Part shown: positions 34,488 through 43,541 of the stretch, one piece after another
How positions within the stretch are numbered: the stretch's first letter is position 1
Layout: each line of letters begins with the position of its first letter
NCBI RefSeq assembly: GCF_000504165.1
Contig: NZ_AYSE01000004.1
Location: 558,001 to 622,000 of the forward strand
Length of the DNA: 64,000 bases
Source of the DNA: Bacillus sp. FJAT-14578
GTDB taxonomy: Bacteria; Bacillota; Bacilli; Bacillales; Bacillaceae_H
Direction of reading: 5' to 3'
Program-made: the position numbers and the translations under genes
Notes under the pieces: model-generated
Told to the model about the DNA's origin: nothing
Database searches by the model: none
Seen by the model: the letters and a program-made list of their open reading frames with translations, nothing else

Positions 34488-35033
34488 TTATTTCAATAAA
34501 TCATTGATCTTGATTCTCCAAATCATATGATCATATCCCTCGCCCCAATAATCCTTTAACAAATATGCAGGATCTCCAAATTTCTTTTTCCAGATTTTTT
34601 GTGCACTCATATATCCGCTATCTAAACAAAATTCTTCTATGTTCCTTTTCTGTAAAGTAAAATACATTTTATTTAATAGCAAATTTCCTATCCCTTTCCT
34701 CTGGAAGTCAGGATGAACAAATACCGTTCCCACTTCAACTAGGTGATTTAAAGCTCTGTTTGTACATTTACTTATGAGCTCGCTTGATGGACCGTATTCG
34801 ATTGAACCAATAATTTTATCACCATCCAAAGCAATTAAAAAATATCGTTTCTCCCCATCGCTGTTAAAATCACTTTCGAGGTACTTTTTCTTTCCTTCGA
34901 TTTCGTCTTCTTTATCTTCAACTTTCTCGCCAATACCTTCTTTCATAAAGGTATCGATAATAACTACTCTAAAAAATTGATGTAATTTTTTAATGTCCTC
35001 AGTTCTTGGCCTTCTTATTTCAACATTAAGCAC
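34488..35033 (-). CDS. GNAT-family N-acetyltransferase
   Basis: About 181 residues with a complete GNAT fold: IRRPRTEDIKKLHQFF at the N-terminus, KIIGSIEYG (beta 4) and motif A VGTVFVHPDFQRKGIGNLLL with the R-K-G-I-G acetyl-CoA loop near residues 130-140. I prefer GTG 35033 (LNVEIRRP...) because GGGAGGG lies six bases before it; the frame is open to 35048. It ends 29 bases before the macrodomain start and may belong to the same operon. Acceptor unknown. Confidence 0.85.
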   Translation of the reverse strand: MLNVEIRRPRTEDIKKLHQFFRVVIIDTFMKEGIGEKVEDKEDEIEGKKKYLESDFNSDGEKRYFLIALDGDKIIGSIEYGPSSELISKCTNRALNHLVEVGTVFVHPDFQRKGIGNLLLNKMYFTLQKRNIEEFCLDSGYMSAQKIWKKKFGDPAYLLKDYWGEGYDHMIWRIKINDLLK

Positions 35034-35235
35034 TCCTAACCCTCCCAACTCCTATAAAAGCATTATTCCTTGTTCAAGTAACCCGCTTTGTTAATTTTAC
35101 AAGAAAAAAGACGAATTCATATGCGAATTCGCCCTGAAAATGATTACTTCATAAATTTCATCCGAATATATAGAGCTTTTAATAAAAAGACAATGAAACC
35201 AAAGAGTCCCATTGTCCTAATTCTTAAAACAATAA

Positions 35236-36585
35236 TTAATGTCCACCGATGATAAAATTAATAATGAAAGCAATACTAATCAGATACGTGATCCAATGTA
35301 ATTGATTATATTTTCCTGTTAAAAGCTTTAAGATCGTATAAGAGAGAAATCCGAAGGCCAGCCCTTGAGCGATACTAAAAGTTAAAGGCATTAAAATAAT
35401 CGTTAAGAATACTGGAATCACATCCGTGTAGTCATCAAAGCTAATATGTTTAATTTCACTTAACATTAAAGCTCCAACAATTATCAAAATAGGTGCTGTA
35501 GCTACGGAAGGTATAAGGAAAATAAGTGGAGCGAATAGTAGAGAAAGCAAGAATAAAACACCTACTGTTAAGGCAGAAAGACCAGTTTTCCCACCTTCAG
35601 ATATACCTGTAGCGTTTTCGATATAGGCATTCATAACTGTACATCCGAGCGCTGCACTTGCCATCGTACCAACAGCATCTGCTTGAAGAGCACGATCTAA
35701 ATTTTCGATTTTTCCATTTTCATCCATCAATCCAGCCTTTTTAGATAAGCCAATCAAGGTTGCAAGATTATCAAATAATTCCACTATTGTAAAAGAAAAG
35801 ATAACGGAAAATACTCCATATGCGATAGCCCCTTTTAGGTCCATGGCAAAAAGTGTATCAGAAATACTTGGTAATTGAAGTGAAAAAATATCACTTATAC
35901 TAGTAGGGAATGAAATAAAACCAACAATCATAGCCGCAAACGTTGTTATTAAAACACTAATCAACAAAGATCCTTTTACCTTTTTCGCCATTAATACGGA
36001 AGCTACAATAAGTCCAAATAAAGCTAAAAGAGAACCCTTTTTGGTTAAATCACCAAGAGCTACAAAGGTAGCATCACTACTAATTACTAACCCTGCATTT
36101 TTAAATCCTATAAAGGCAATAAATAATCCTATTCCTACTCCAATCGCTGACTTTAAGACTGCCGGAACACCATTGACAATAGTTTGCCGTATCCCTGTAA
36201 TTGTCAGCAACAAGAAGACAATCCCCGATATAAACACTGCCCCTAATGCCGTCTGCCAGCTTAAACCTTGACCAAGAACAACGGTATAAGCAAAGAAGGC
36301 ATTCAGTCCCATTCCAGGTGCTACTGCCACAGGGAAATTAGCCCACAACGCCATAATTAATGTGGCAAATACACTTGCAAAGATGGTTGCAGCTAGAGCG
36401 GCTTCTTTAGGTATTCCTGCATCAGACAGTATTTGCGGATTTACTAGAATAATATAACTCATCGTGATGAAGGTAGTTACTCCAGCAAGTATCTCTGTCC
36501 TGACATTCGTATTCCTCTTATCTAATTCAAAAAACGAGTTAAGAAAGCCTTTGTGCTGGCTTTTTGGCATTTCTTTCATTGCCAT
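35236..36585 (-). CDS. Adenine/guanine/hypoxanthine permease (AzgA/PbuG family)
   Basis: 449 residues, 12-14 helices, of the AzgA branch of purine permeases: FFELDKRNTNVRTEILAGVT, FITMSYIILVNP, NFPVAVAPGMGLNAFFAY and the central ELFDNLATLIGLSKKAGLMD are the family blocks. AzgA members carry adenine, guanine or hypoxanthine rather than urate or xanthine (PucJ/PucK type), so the urate operon still lacks an obvious urate carrier. The start at 36585 directly follows the stop of the XdhC remnant. An in-frame ATG six bases later is better spaced from AAAGGAG and may be the real start. Confidence 0.9.
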   Translation of the reverse strand: MAMKEMPKSQHKGFLNSFFELDKRNTNVRTEILAGVTTFITMSYIILVNPQILSDAGIPKEAALAATIFASVFATLIMALWANFPVAVAPGMGLNAFFAYTVVLGQGLSWQTALGAVFISGIVFLLLTITGIRQTIVNGVPAVLKSAIGVGIGLFIAFIGFKNAGLVISSDATFVALGDLTKKGSLLALFGLIVASVLMAKKVKGSLLISVLITTFAAMIVGFISFPTSISDIFSLQLPSISDTLFAMDLKGAIAYGVFSVIFSFTIVELFDNLATLIGLSKKAGLMDENGKIENLDRALQADAVGTMASAALGCTVMNAYIENATGISEGGKTGLSALTVGVLFLLSLLFAPLIFLIPSVATAPILIIVGALMLSEIKHISFDDYTDVIPVFLTIILMPLTFSIAQGLAFGFLSYTILKLLTGKYNQLHWITYLISIAFIINFIIGGH

Positions 36586-36783
36586 TCACTCCTTTATTGA
36601 TGGATAATGGTTCAATAAACACCTCAAATATACCTCCACCATTCCCCCAACTCCGTAAAATACAACCGTATGTTTGTCAGGTCTCCCAGTATCAATTATT
36701 CGAAAGGTCTTCTCGATTACCTCTCCTTCTCCACATCCCCCTTCAATCGTCCCGAAAATTTCCCATCCCATAAAATTAGTCAT
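36586..36783 (-). pseudogene. Remnant of an XdhC/PucA-type xanthine dehydrogenase factor
   Basis: Sixty-five codons read MGWEIFGTIEGGCGEGEVIE then KTFRIIDTGRPDKHTVVF and GGMVEVYLRCLLN. The GTI-x-GGC-x-E-x-EV block and the GGxMEVYIEPL-like end are the core of XdhC/CoxI proteins, which insert sulfurated molybdenum cofactor into xanthine dehydrogenase (PucA in B. subtilis). The N-terminal third and the Rossmann domain are missing, and between the two blocks about 10-15 residues are lost. This supports a former pucA-like gene beside the urate genes. Confidence 0.65.
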
Positions 36784-37050
36784 TCAAGATCCAACATTCC
36801 TTGATATAGAATCTAATTTGTGAATAAAGGCATGTTATTATTAGAAATATATAATTTAAATATTCAGAAAATTACTCGGATAAAAAATTAATAAATCCAG
36901 TTCTAATCATCACTTGAGGTAATACATCGAACAAACGTAGTGTCAGGAATCAAGTATCCATTAAATTAAGACTATACAGCCATTCTTTTCTCTTTTATCA
37001 AGGGAATATATCTTCGTAATTTTTTGATGGTTGATAGCGAAATAAACGAA
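36784..37050. other. Intergenic stretch upstream of the XdhC remnant
   Basis: AT-rich, no ORF with a ribosome binding site. I looked for a purine riboswitch in front of the permease and did not find its conserved loops. Confidence 0.5.
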
Positions 37051-37094
37051 AAAAGCTGATTTTTCCTTTCTTAGCATAGGAAAAATCAGCTTTT
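37051..37094 (-). terminator. Terminator of the urate/allantoin operon
   Basis: AAAAGCTGATTTTTCCT (37051-37067) pairs perfectly with AGGAAAAATCAGCTTTT (37078-37094), about 95 bases past the allantoinase stop. The permease therefore belongs to a separate unit unless read-through occurs. Confidence 0.85.
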
Positions 37095-37186
37095 GTTCCA
37101 TAGCACGCCATAGACGCAGGTTATATAACATTACAGGTTCTAGCATAAAAATAATTCACTAGAAACATTGAACAGCAAACTACAAA

Positions 37187-38554
37187 TCAATTGTTTACCT
37201 GTAACCATTGACCAGTTGGAATCCCTATTATTCCTTCGTTCAGATTGTAAACGATTTTGCCGCGGCTTACTGTACTGGTTACACGACAACGGAAATTACG
37301 TCCAATGTAAGGACTATGCCGATGTCTGGAAAATAACTCTTCTTTTGTAATCGTGTGTTCTAGATTAGGATCTACCACAGCAAAATCGGCATCTGCTCCG
37401 ATCGAGATTGTGCCTTTGCGCGGATATAATCCAAAACGAAGCGCGGGATTTGTGGAGAGCCATTTTGCAATTTCCGTAAGTGGAATGTTTCTTTCAATAA
37501 ATGCTTGATCAAACATGGATTCCAGCGAAAATTGTCCTCCGGAAATACCGCCCCAAGATCTAAGCATATCATGTTCAAAATCCGATTTCATAGAGGTTGG
37601 GCAAGGAGAATGATCGGAGGCAATCAAATCAATCTGTCCGGCATCCAGTGTTGCCCATAATTGAAGTCTTTCTTCTTCTGAACGAAGAGGCGGTGCACAT
37701 TTCGCTGCAGCCCCAATCCGCTCAAAGTCATCTTCATTAAACAATAAATAGTGAGGGCAAGTCTCTACAGTGACATTCAGACCCTTTTTCTTCGCTTCTT
37801 GAATCAGTTTTACTGATTTCGCGCTGCTTATATGAACAAAATGAAGCGGGCAACCTGTCTCCTCGGCAAACAAAAGTGCCCGACTGATGGCTTCCATTTC
37901 CGCAATCACTGGTCGGGACTCTACATAATCACGAACTGAACATAATCCCTCACTCTTTTTTTCTGCCTTCAGACGCTCGATTATCGGGTTGCTTTCCGAG
38001 TGGAGCGCCAACAATTTATTCATCGTGGCAATCTTTAGCATGCCACGATACAAGGTGAGATCATCGACCGAATCAAACTCATCTGTTCCCGTGTTTGAAA
38101 GAAATGCTTTAAAGCCAATTACTCCGTGTGCTGCCAGGCCTTCCAAGTCATCCTCATTACCTGGAACCAACCCACCCCACAAAGCGAAATCTACAAATGA
38201 TTCGGCGCTCCCTTTTTGTGCTTTTTCGAAAAGGGCAGATGCATTGATCGTCGATGGTATGTTATTTAGCGGCATGTCTAAATAGGTTGTACACCCGCCT
38301 GCAGCCATCAGGCGAGAACCATGGAAAAAACCTTCCCATTCGGTACGCCCTGGATCATTGAAATGAACATGGGCATCGATCATTCCGGGTAAAACGTATT
38401 GACCGGATGCATCTAGTATATTCTCTGCATTATCAGAAAAGTCATCTCCCATTGCAACAATAACTCCATCTCGCACGGCGATATCTAAATCCCGAACCTC
38501 GTGTGATAAGACCACATGACCGCCCTTGACGATAAGATCATACTTTTTGGTCAC
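37187..38554 (-). CDS. allB: Allantoinase
   Basis: Hydrolyses allantoin to allantoate. 455 residues of the cyclic amidohydrolase superfamily: metal ligands His62 and His64 in DAHVHFND, carbamylated Lys149 in GFKAFLSN, HVSS/HFVHISSA for further His ligands, and ASDHSPCP with the catalytic Asp. The GRTEWEGF and DMPLNNIPST segments are typical of allantoinase (PucH/AllB) rather than dihydroorotase. Last gene of the six-gene operon, 72 bases after the M20 gene. Confidence 0.95.
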   Translation of the reverse strand: MTKKYDLIVKGGHVVLSHEVRDLDIAVRDGVIVAMGDDFSDNAENILDASGQYVLPGMIDAHVHFNDPGRTEWEGFFHGSRLMAAGGCTTYLDMPLNNIPSTINASALFEKAQKGSAESFVDFALWGGLVPGNEDDLEGLAAHGVIGFKAFLSNTGTDEFDSVDDLTLYRGMLKIATMNKLLALHSESNPIIERLKAEKKSEGLCSVRDYVESRPVIAEMEAISRALLFAEETGCPLHFVHISSAKSVKLIQEAKKKGLNVTVETCPHYLLFNEDDFERIGAAAKCAPPLRSEEERLQLWATLDAGQIDLIASDHSPCPTSMKSDFEHDMLRSWGGISGGQFSLESMFDQAFIERNIPLTEIAKWLSTNPALRFGLYPRKGTISIGADADFAVVDPNLEHTITKEELFSRHRHSPYIGRNFRCRVTSTVSRGKIVYNLNEGIIGIPTGQWLQVNN

Positions 38555-38626
38555 ACAACCACCTCATTAAGATCATCCCATACTGAATCACTCTTTTTGC
38601 TTTTGGGGAAAGTCGTTTTTTATTAC

Positions 38627-39868
38627 TTAGGACTTTTTAAGCAAATCGTAAAGGGTTAACGCAACAATCTTCGTTGCTTTTAATAAATCATCCACTTTTA
38701 CATGTTCGTTTGCTCGGTGGCCATTTGCTTCCAGTAAGGTACGAGGTCCCGCTCCGAACATAACGGTTGGGATTCCTGCCTCTGAGAAAAGTCGAGCATC
38801 TGCATAGATTGGAACCCCGTTAATAACGAGTTCTCCATCCATGATTTCTTTCCAGTTGCTGCTGAGGGTTTGAATCAACTGAGAATCTTCTGGAGTTGGC
38901 CCGAAGCTCTTGGCCAGTAAGATACGATCAACTTGAACCTGGATTCCTTCATATTGGCTAGCTGCTTTTTCAACCAATTCGCGTATTTGTGCTTCTACTT
39001 GCTCTCCGTCTTCTTCAGGAATGAGGCGGCGGTCTATACGGATCGTACAAAGGTCAGGCACAACGTTAGTGTTAATCCCTCCAGAAATCAAACCCACTAC
39101 TAGTGTAGGAGATTCAATGCCAAGCACGTTAGAACGAACTTGATTCAATGTACGCCGGTACCCGTAAAGCGTTTGAAGTATACCTGTCATGGCTTCAATA
39201 GCGTCATGTCCTGTATGTGGTGCTGCTGCGTGGGCTGATTTACCTTTTACTCTGATTTCTAGATGAAGGCATCCGTTGTGGGCATTCACAATCGAGTAAG
39301 TAAACCCTGCGACAATGGCCATATCAGGTTTAATATAATGATTGTCAAGCAACCATTTCGGTCCTATCGTTCCGCCAGCTTCTTCGTCGAATGTAAAAGC
39401 AAGCGTCGCTTTTCCAGACAACTGCTTGGAAAATTGCCGAAGAGCCATTACTGCAAATGCATAGGTAGCAATATCTGATTTCGATACGGCAGCACCGCGT
39501 CCGTAAATTTTTCCATCAACGATCGTTCCGCCGTAAGGGTCATAGGTCCAACCAAGGCCTGGAGCTACTACATCGCCATGCGAATTGAGTGCAATATCAG
39601 GTCCTGACCCATCTCCGAATGTGGTTGTGGAGACGATGTTGGTTACCTTGATCATCCCGTTTGCTTTTACTTCCTCCGGGTTTACTTCCAAAGCATTTAC
39701 ATTTGGAAACTGATAGTCATTCAGGCGCCGTTCAATAAACTTGGAGATTTCCCAACAATCACCCGGAGGATTGTCGGATGGAATCGAGATGAGCTCCTGC
39801 ACAAACTTGATAAGCTGTTCTTTTTCAGATTCAATCCAATCAAGAATTGCCTGTTTAACTGCATCCAT
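38627..39868 (-). CDS. M20-family metallohydrolase (ArgE/DapE type)
   Basis: 413 residues with the two-metal M20 pattern: LNSHGDVVAPG (first His and Asp), GRGAAVSKSDIA (bridging Asp), FDEEAGGTIGP (catalytic Glu pair) and the late NGHRANEHV His. The dimerisation domain starts near HLEIRVKGKSAHAAAPHTGH. It lies inside the urate operon between allantoate amidohydrolase (31 bases upstream) and allantoinase, where B. subtilis has no such gene. It could act on an allantoate breakdown product such as ureidoglycine, ureidoglycolate or an oxamate/carbamoyl intermediate; that is inference. Succinyl-diaminopimelate or acetylornithine deacylation is the generic alternative. Confidence 0.85.
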   Translation of the reverse strand: MDAVKQAILDWIESEKEQLIKFVQELISIPSDNPPGDCWEISKFIERRLNDYQFPNVNALEVNPEEVKANGMIKVTNIVSTTTFGDGSGPDIALNSHGDVVAPGLGWTYDPYGGTIVDGKIYGRGAAVSKSDIATYAFAVMALRQFSKQLSGKATLAFTFDEEAGGTIGPKWLLDNHYIKPDMAIVAGFTYSIVNAHNGCLHLEIRVKGKSAHAAAPHTGHDAIEAMTGILQTLYGYRRTLNQVRSNVLGIESPTLVVGLISGGINTNVVPDLCTIRIDRRLIPEEDGEQVEAQIRELVEKAASQYEGIQVQVDRILLAKSFGPTPEDSQLIQTLSSNWKEIMDGELVINGVPIYADARLFSEAGIPTVMFGAGPRTLLEANGHRANEHVKVDDLLKATKIVALTLYDLLKKS

Positions 39869-39899
39869 TTTTTGTTCCCTCCTTTTTTATTTAGGTCTT

Positions 39900-41138
39900 T
39901 TATGATGCCAACTTTAAAATCACATCCAATAGAACAGAAACTCCTGCTTTCATGTCGTCTGGTGCCACATATTCGTCAGGATGATGACTAAGACCATCTT
40001 TGCATCTCACAAAAATCATCCCAATTTCAGTGATATCAGCTATTGCCATTGCATCATGTCCTGCACCGCTTACCATTTGAATTGGTTTCATGCCATGATT
40101 GGCTAGTACAGATTCGATTACATTGATAAAACGTCTAGAGCAGACAGTAGCAAAAGATTCCATAATTTTGGTGAATTCACAAATTAATCCGCGACGCTGG
40201 CAAATACTTTTACACTCTTTGATAATCTGGTTCAATGCTATAAGTCTTCTTTCATCATCGATAGAGCGAATGTCCAATGTACCTTCGACCAATCCTGGAA
40301 TTACATTGCTAGTACCTTGTTGTACGGACAATTTTCCAACCGTTGCTACAAGAGATTCATATTGAAGCGCTATATTTTCGATCGCCTGTACCATTTCCGC
40401 TGCTCCGACAAGTGCGTCTTTACGCATATTCATTGGTATAGTTCCAGCATGACCTGCCAAGCCTTCTACCCGAAATTGATATCTAGATGCTCCTGCGATT
40501 CCAGAAACAGTTCCGCACGCTTGATCTATTTTTTCAAGAATGGGACCTTGTTCAATGTGCAATTCAATGTATCCATGTACGGTTTTCGGATCACGTGCAG
40601 CTAACTTATAATTTGCAGGATTAAGTCCTGCCTCTTTCATTGCATTGGCAATCGTTACGCCATTTGCGTCTTTTGTTTGCAAATCTTCCACTTGTAAAGT
40701 CCCAGCCAGGGCCCTGCTTCCAAGTAATGTAGTATGGAATCGTGTTCCTTCTTCATCACAAAAACCAACGACTTCAATCGGATGCTTAGGTCTAACGTTG
40801 TTCTCAAACAAAGTTTGGACTACCTCGATACCGGCAATGACTCCAAGGGTTCCATCATATTTACCCGCTTCAATTACTGAGTCGAGATGGGAGCCAATGA
40901 TTAGCACCGGTGCATCAGGTTCAGACCCTTCATATCTTCCGATAATATTATTAACTTCATCTCGGCGAATAGACATACCTGCATTCACCATCCACTGACT
41001 TACAAGCTCGTATGCCAATTTACTTTCCTCTGTAAAAGAAAGACGTGTGACACCACGAGTGGCCGTGCTGCATTTTGCTAGTTGCTCTACATGCTGCATG
41101 ATTCGATTGACGTTGATTTTTTGATGAAGTGCCTGCAT
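39900..41138 (-). CDS. allC: Allantoate amidohydrolase
   Basis: 412 residues of the M20 carbamoylase branch. GSHLDSVIEAGKYDGTLGVI, FCDEEGTRFHTTLLGSRALA, ELHIEQGPILE and the C-terminal SGAGHDAMAIADI and GLSHHPDEYV are the family motifs. It cleaves allantoate to ureidoglycine, CO2 and ammonia (PucF/AllC). Related N-carbamoyl-amino-acid hydrolases share the motifs; the operon settles the call. Start ATG with AAAGGAGGAAGTGTGA, 41 bases after the HIU hydrolase. Confidence 0.93.
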   Translation of the reverse strand: MQALHQKINVNRIMQHVEQLAKCSTATRGVTRLSFTEESKLAYELVSQWMVNAGMSIRRDEVNNIIGRYEGSEPDAPVLIIGSHLDSVIEAGKYDGTLGVIAGIEVVQTLFENNVRPKHPIEVVGFCDEEGTRFHTTLLGSRALAGTLQVEDLQTKDANGVTIANAMKEAGLNPANYKLAARDPKTVHGYIELHIEQGPILEKIDQACGTVSGIAGASRYQFRVEGLAGHAGTIPMNMRKDALVGAAEMVQAIENIALQYESLVATVGKLSVQQGTSNVIPGLVEGTLDIRSIDDERRLIALNQIIKECKSICQRRGLICEFTKIMESFATVCSRRFINVIESVLANHGMKPIQMVSGAGHDAMAIADITEIGMIFVRCKDGLSHHPDEYVAPDDMKAGVSVLLDVILKLAS

Positions 41139-41179
41139 TCACACTTCCTCCTTTAGTTGCTATATTATCAAGTTGATTT

Positions 41180-41536
41180 TTAACTTCCGCGGTATGTGTT
41201 GTATCCCCAAGGGGCAATCAAAAGGGGTACGTGATAGTAAGCATTGGTATCAGCAATACCGATACGCAACGGTACCTGATCTAAAAACGGCGGCTCAGGC
41301 AAATCTACGCCCTGCGCTCGAAAGTAATCCGCAACGAAAAAGACTAATTCATACACTCCTGCTTGCACCTCTTCACCAGAGAGAATCGGAGAGTCAATTC
41401 GCCCATTACAGTTCGTATACATTGTCCGAATCAAGGTGCGCGTATCTTCCGGCCCTAGACGCCACAGTGCAACCTTGATTCCGCTTGCCGGGAGACCATG
41501 GCTTAAGTCCAACACATGTGTGGTTAGACGGCCCAT
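41180..41536 (-). CDS. pucM: 5-hydroxyisourate hydrolase
   Basis: 118 residues, transthyretin-like fold. Catalytic residues visible: His7 in LTTHVLDLSHGLPA, Arg in the VALWRL segment, and the hallmark C-terminal tetrapeptide YRGS. It hydrolyses HIU, made by uricase, to OHCU. Its ATG overlaps the uricase stop by one base (TAATG), so translation is coupled. Confidence 0.95.
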   Translation of the reverse strand: MGRLTTHVLDLSHGLPASGIKVALWRLGPEDTRTLIRTMYTNCNGRIDSPILSGEEVQAGVYELVFFVADYFRAQGVDLPEPPFLDQVPLRIGIADTNAYYHVPLLIAPWGYNTYRGS

Positions 41537-42507
41537 TATACGTTTTCAGAACGCTCCGTACGCGCCCCTTCTCCTTCTAAATCTTTTCGAGTTACAACGA
41601 ATCCTTGGAAACCGTATGGTGGTCGTGGTTCAGTGAACACCCCGCCTTTGGAGTTTGGAATGGATTCTACTACAGTATCCCAAGTACGGTTATTAGACTC
41701 AAACTGAATTTCATCCAATTGAGGGAAGCGCTGCAGAGCACGGAGACCGATTTCCCAGATTAGATGTTGAATGGAGCGGTTGTCTAATTCATGAAATACT
41801 GCTTGGGCAATGTCTCTTACTTGCTCGGCTGCTACATAACGAGATCCATCCGTCCCAATAGCATCAGCTACATCATTGTATCTCCAGCTAAGATTGAGGT
41901 ATATAAAAAGAGGACGATCGTGCGCTTCAGGAAGAGTGGTATACTCGTCGCGGATAAAACCGTAGAAAGAGTTTCCGCTTACCTTGATTAATTGCAGTTC
42001 GTTCACACCGCTGCTATGCTTTACGATTGTATTTCCTTTATCTGTACGAGCCACTTCAATAGCCGCTGTTGCATACTCGTTGCGAGAACGACGGAAAACG
42101 AGACCACTTTTATTTAACCCATTTTGAGCAGGAACAAGTGAGGAATCAAATGGAATCTCATTGCTTGTGATTTCGACAGCGCTTATATGAGAGTATTTAT
42201 CTAGAAAACACTTACAAACGAACTCAAGGAATCCTTCCATCGTCGCGCCTTCATATTGCGCCAAATGACGTTGGATAAAGTTTTTCATAGAGTCAGTAGC
42301 AATTACAAGACTGTTATCGCCTTCAGTAAAAGAAGGTAAGAAAGCTTGACCTTTAAGAGCGACCTTAGCATTCATTCCGAAAATGATGTTGTCACGTCCG
42401 GTAAAATCCGATTCCGGAATAACTTTTACTCCAGTAAGAGGTTGTGCGTAAGTACGGTAAACATAAACGTCACCTTTACCGTAGTACATGATTCTATCTT
42501 GGCTCAT
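41536..42507 (-). CDS. pucL: Urate oxidase (uricase)
   Basis: 323 residues from the ATG at 42507 (MSQDRIMYYGKGDVYVYRTY), set by GGAGG 8-10 bases upstream. Cofactor-free uricase with tandem T-fold domains: the catalytic Lys/Thr pair in MNAKVALKGQAFLP and VIATDSMKNFI, and the C-terminal PNSKGGVFTEPRPPYGF. It oxidises urate to HIU. In B. subtilis PucL carries an OHCU decarboxylase domain fused at the N-terminus; here that domain is a separate gene 13 bases upstream. Coupled to pucM. Confidence 0.95.
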   Translation of the reverse strand: MSQDRIMYYGKGDVYVYRTYAQPLTGVKVIPESDFTGRDNIIFGMNAKVALKGQAFLPSFTEGDNSLVIATDSMKNFIQRHLAQYEGATMEGFLEFVCKCFLDKYSHISAVEITSNEIPFDSSLVPAQNGLNKSGLVFRRSRNEYATAAIEVARTDKGNTIVKHSSGVNELQLIKVSGNSFYGFIRDEYTTLPEAHDRPLFIYLNLSWRYNDVADAIGTDGSRYVAAEQVRDIAQAVFHELDNRSIQHLIWEIGLRALQRFPQLDEIQFESNNRTWDTVVESIPNSKGGVFTEPRPPYGFQGFVVTRKDLEGEGARTERSENV

Positions 42508-42520
42508 TATAACTACCTCC

Positions 42521-43060
42521 TCAAGCATCCTTACATAAATCATCTAAACGGAAACGCGCAATTTTATAAACCTGGCGTAAAGCTTCTTCCAGTTCTGCAT
42601 CATAGGCGTATTTTACTCGCTCTAGTATGGCGGCCCGTACACTTTCCTTGTTTTGACCGCGCACGGCCATTATGAAAGGGAAACCGAACTTCAGTGTATA
42701 TGCTCGGTTGAGTGTTAAAAAGTCCTCATACTCCTCCAGGGAGAGTTGGTCCAAACCGATTCCAGCCTGTTCCTTAACAGAAGCATCAGTCATTTGAGCT
42801 CGAGCAGCCAGATCAGGATGCGCCCGTAATAAAGCGAGTTTCTCTTCCATGGAAGATTCCTGGACTACACTCGTCATCGTCAGATGGAGATTAGCAAGGG
42901 AAGAAAATGGTCGCTTAACCCACGCTCGTTCAGCAACCCAAGAAGAGTGCTCAAATACCGATTCGATTGCTTCAGTGAACGTAACCTGATCCATTTGATT
43001 GAGGCTCTCAATCGTCACTTTCTTGATAGGAATCAATCCTTTCCGTTTCGTCAAAACCAA
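42521..43060 (-). CDS. uraD: OHCU decarboxylase
   Basis: Converts 2-oxo-4-hydroxy-4-carboxy-5-ureidoimidazoline to S-allantoin. 179 residues at most, with the catalytic HPDLAARAQM near residues 81-90 and the GFPFIMAVRGQ segment near 127-137. Homologous to the N-terminal domain of B. subtilis PucL. The start is uncertain: the frame opens at TTG 43060 without a ribosome binding site, and the family N-terminus (TIESLNQMDQ) would fit GTG 43018. First gene of the urate operon; no PucR-type regulator is in the window. Confidence 0.93.
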   Translation of the reverse strand: MVLTKRKGLIPIKKVTIESLNQMDQVTFTEAIESVFEHSSWVAERAWVKRPFSSLANLHLTMTSVVQESSMEEKLALLRAHPDLAARAQMTDASVKEQAGIGLDQLSLEEYEDFLTLNRAYTLKFGFPFIMAVRGQNKESVRAAILERVKYAYDAELEEALRQVYKIARFRLDDLCKDA

Positions 43061-43343
43061 CTCGCAATTGTAAAAAATGAATCTATCAGCCCCTTTAATA
43101 CTAAAGCTCGTCCTTTACAAAGCCTTCTCAAGGAAAGATATCTTCTGTTTTCCAAAATCGTTCCAGACTAATTAAATGCCGTGGAATCAAGATAATTCAA
43201 TATATGTTTTCTAACATTGTTTTAGACATTGTTGTTCTTATATTCTTCTATTTACATTCCACTTAATAGCTCGACATATCTTCATTCAATCGAGAGGCAT
43301 CACAATTGGCGGCCTAGACAACTTGAATTTGCTCTCAAGGGTT
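43061..43343. other. Leader region of the urate operon
   Basis: Roughly 280 bases of AT-rich sequence upstream of the decarboxylase gene, no ORF with a ribosome binding site. A promoter must lie here but I cannot assign -35/-10 boxes with confidence. Confidence 0.4.
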
Positions 43344-43386
43344 AGAAAATTTGGCATGGCCGTTCTTTGGTCATGTCGAATTTTCT
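43344..43386. repeat. Imperfect inverted repeat upstream of the urate operon
   Basis: AGAAAATTTGGCATGGCC pairs imperfectly with GGTCATGTCGAATTTTCT. It lies between the LLM terminator and the urate operon; operator or secondary terminator. Confidence 0.5.
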
Positions 43387-43420
43387 AAATCGATCTATAT
43401 AGCAATATCGACTATCGAAA

Positions 43421-43463
43421 CCAAAATAAAACGGCTGCGATTTTCGCAGCCGTTTTATTTTGG
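43421..43463 (-). terminator. Very strong terminator of the LLM monooxygenase gene
   Basis: A perfect 20-bp stem, 43421-43440 with 43444-43463, loop TTT, with CGGCTGCGA at the tip and A/T tracts at the base. Confidence 0.9.
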
Positions 43464-43541
43464 CTCTCAAACTTATATCCTTCTTTTTTAAAGCTCGTCC
43501 ATACGGTCTAGTTCATTCACTAAAAATAATTTACCATGGAC

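Noticed and set aside
36586-37050. Purine riboswitch upstream of the permease
   Set aside because: None of the conserved loop sequences of the purine aptamer are present; the space holds an XdhC remnant.
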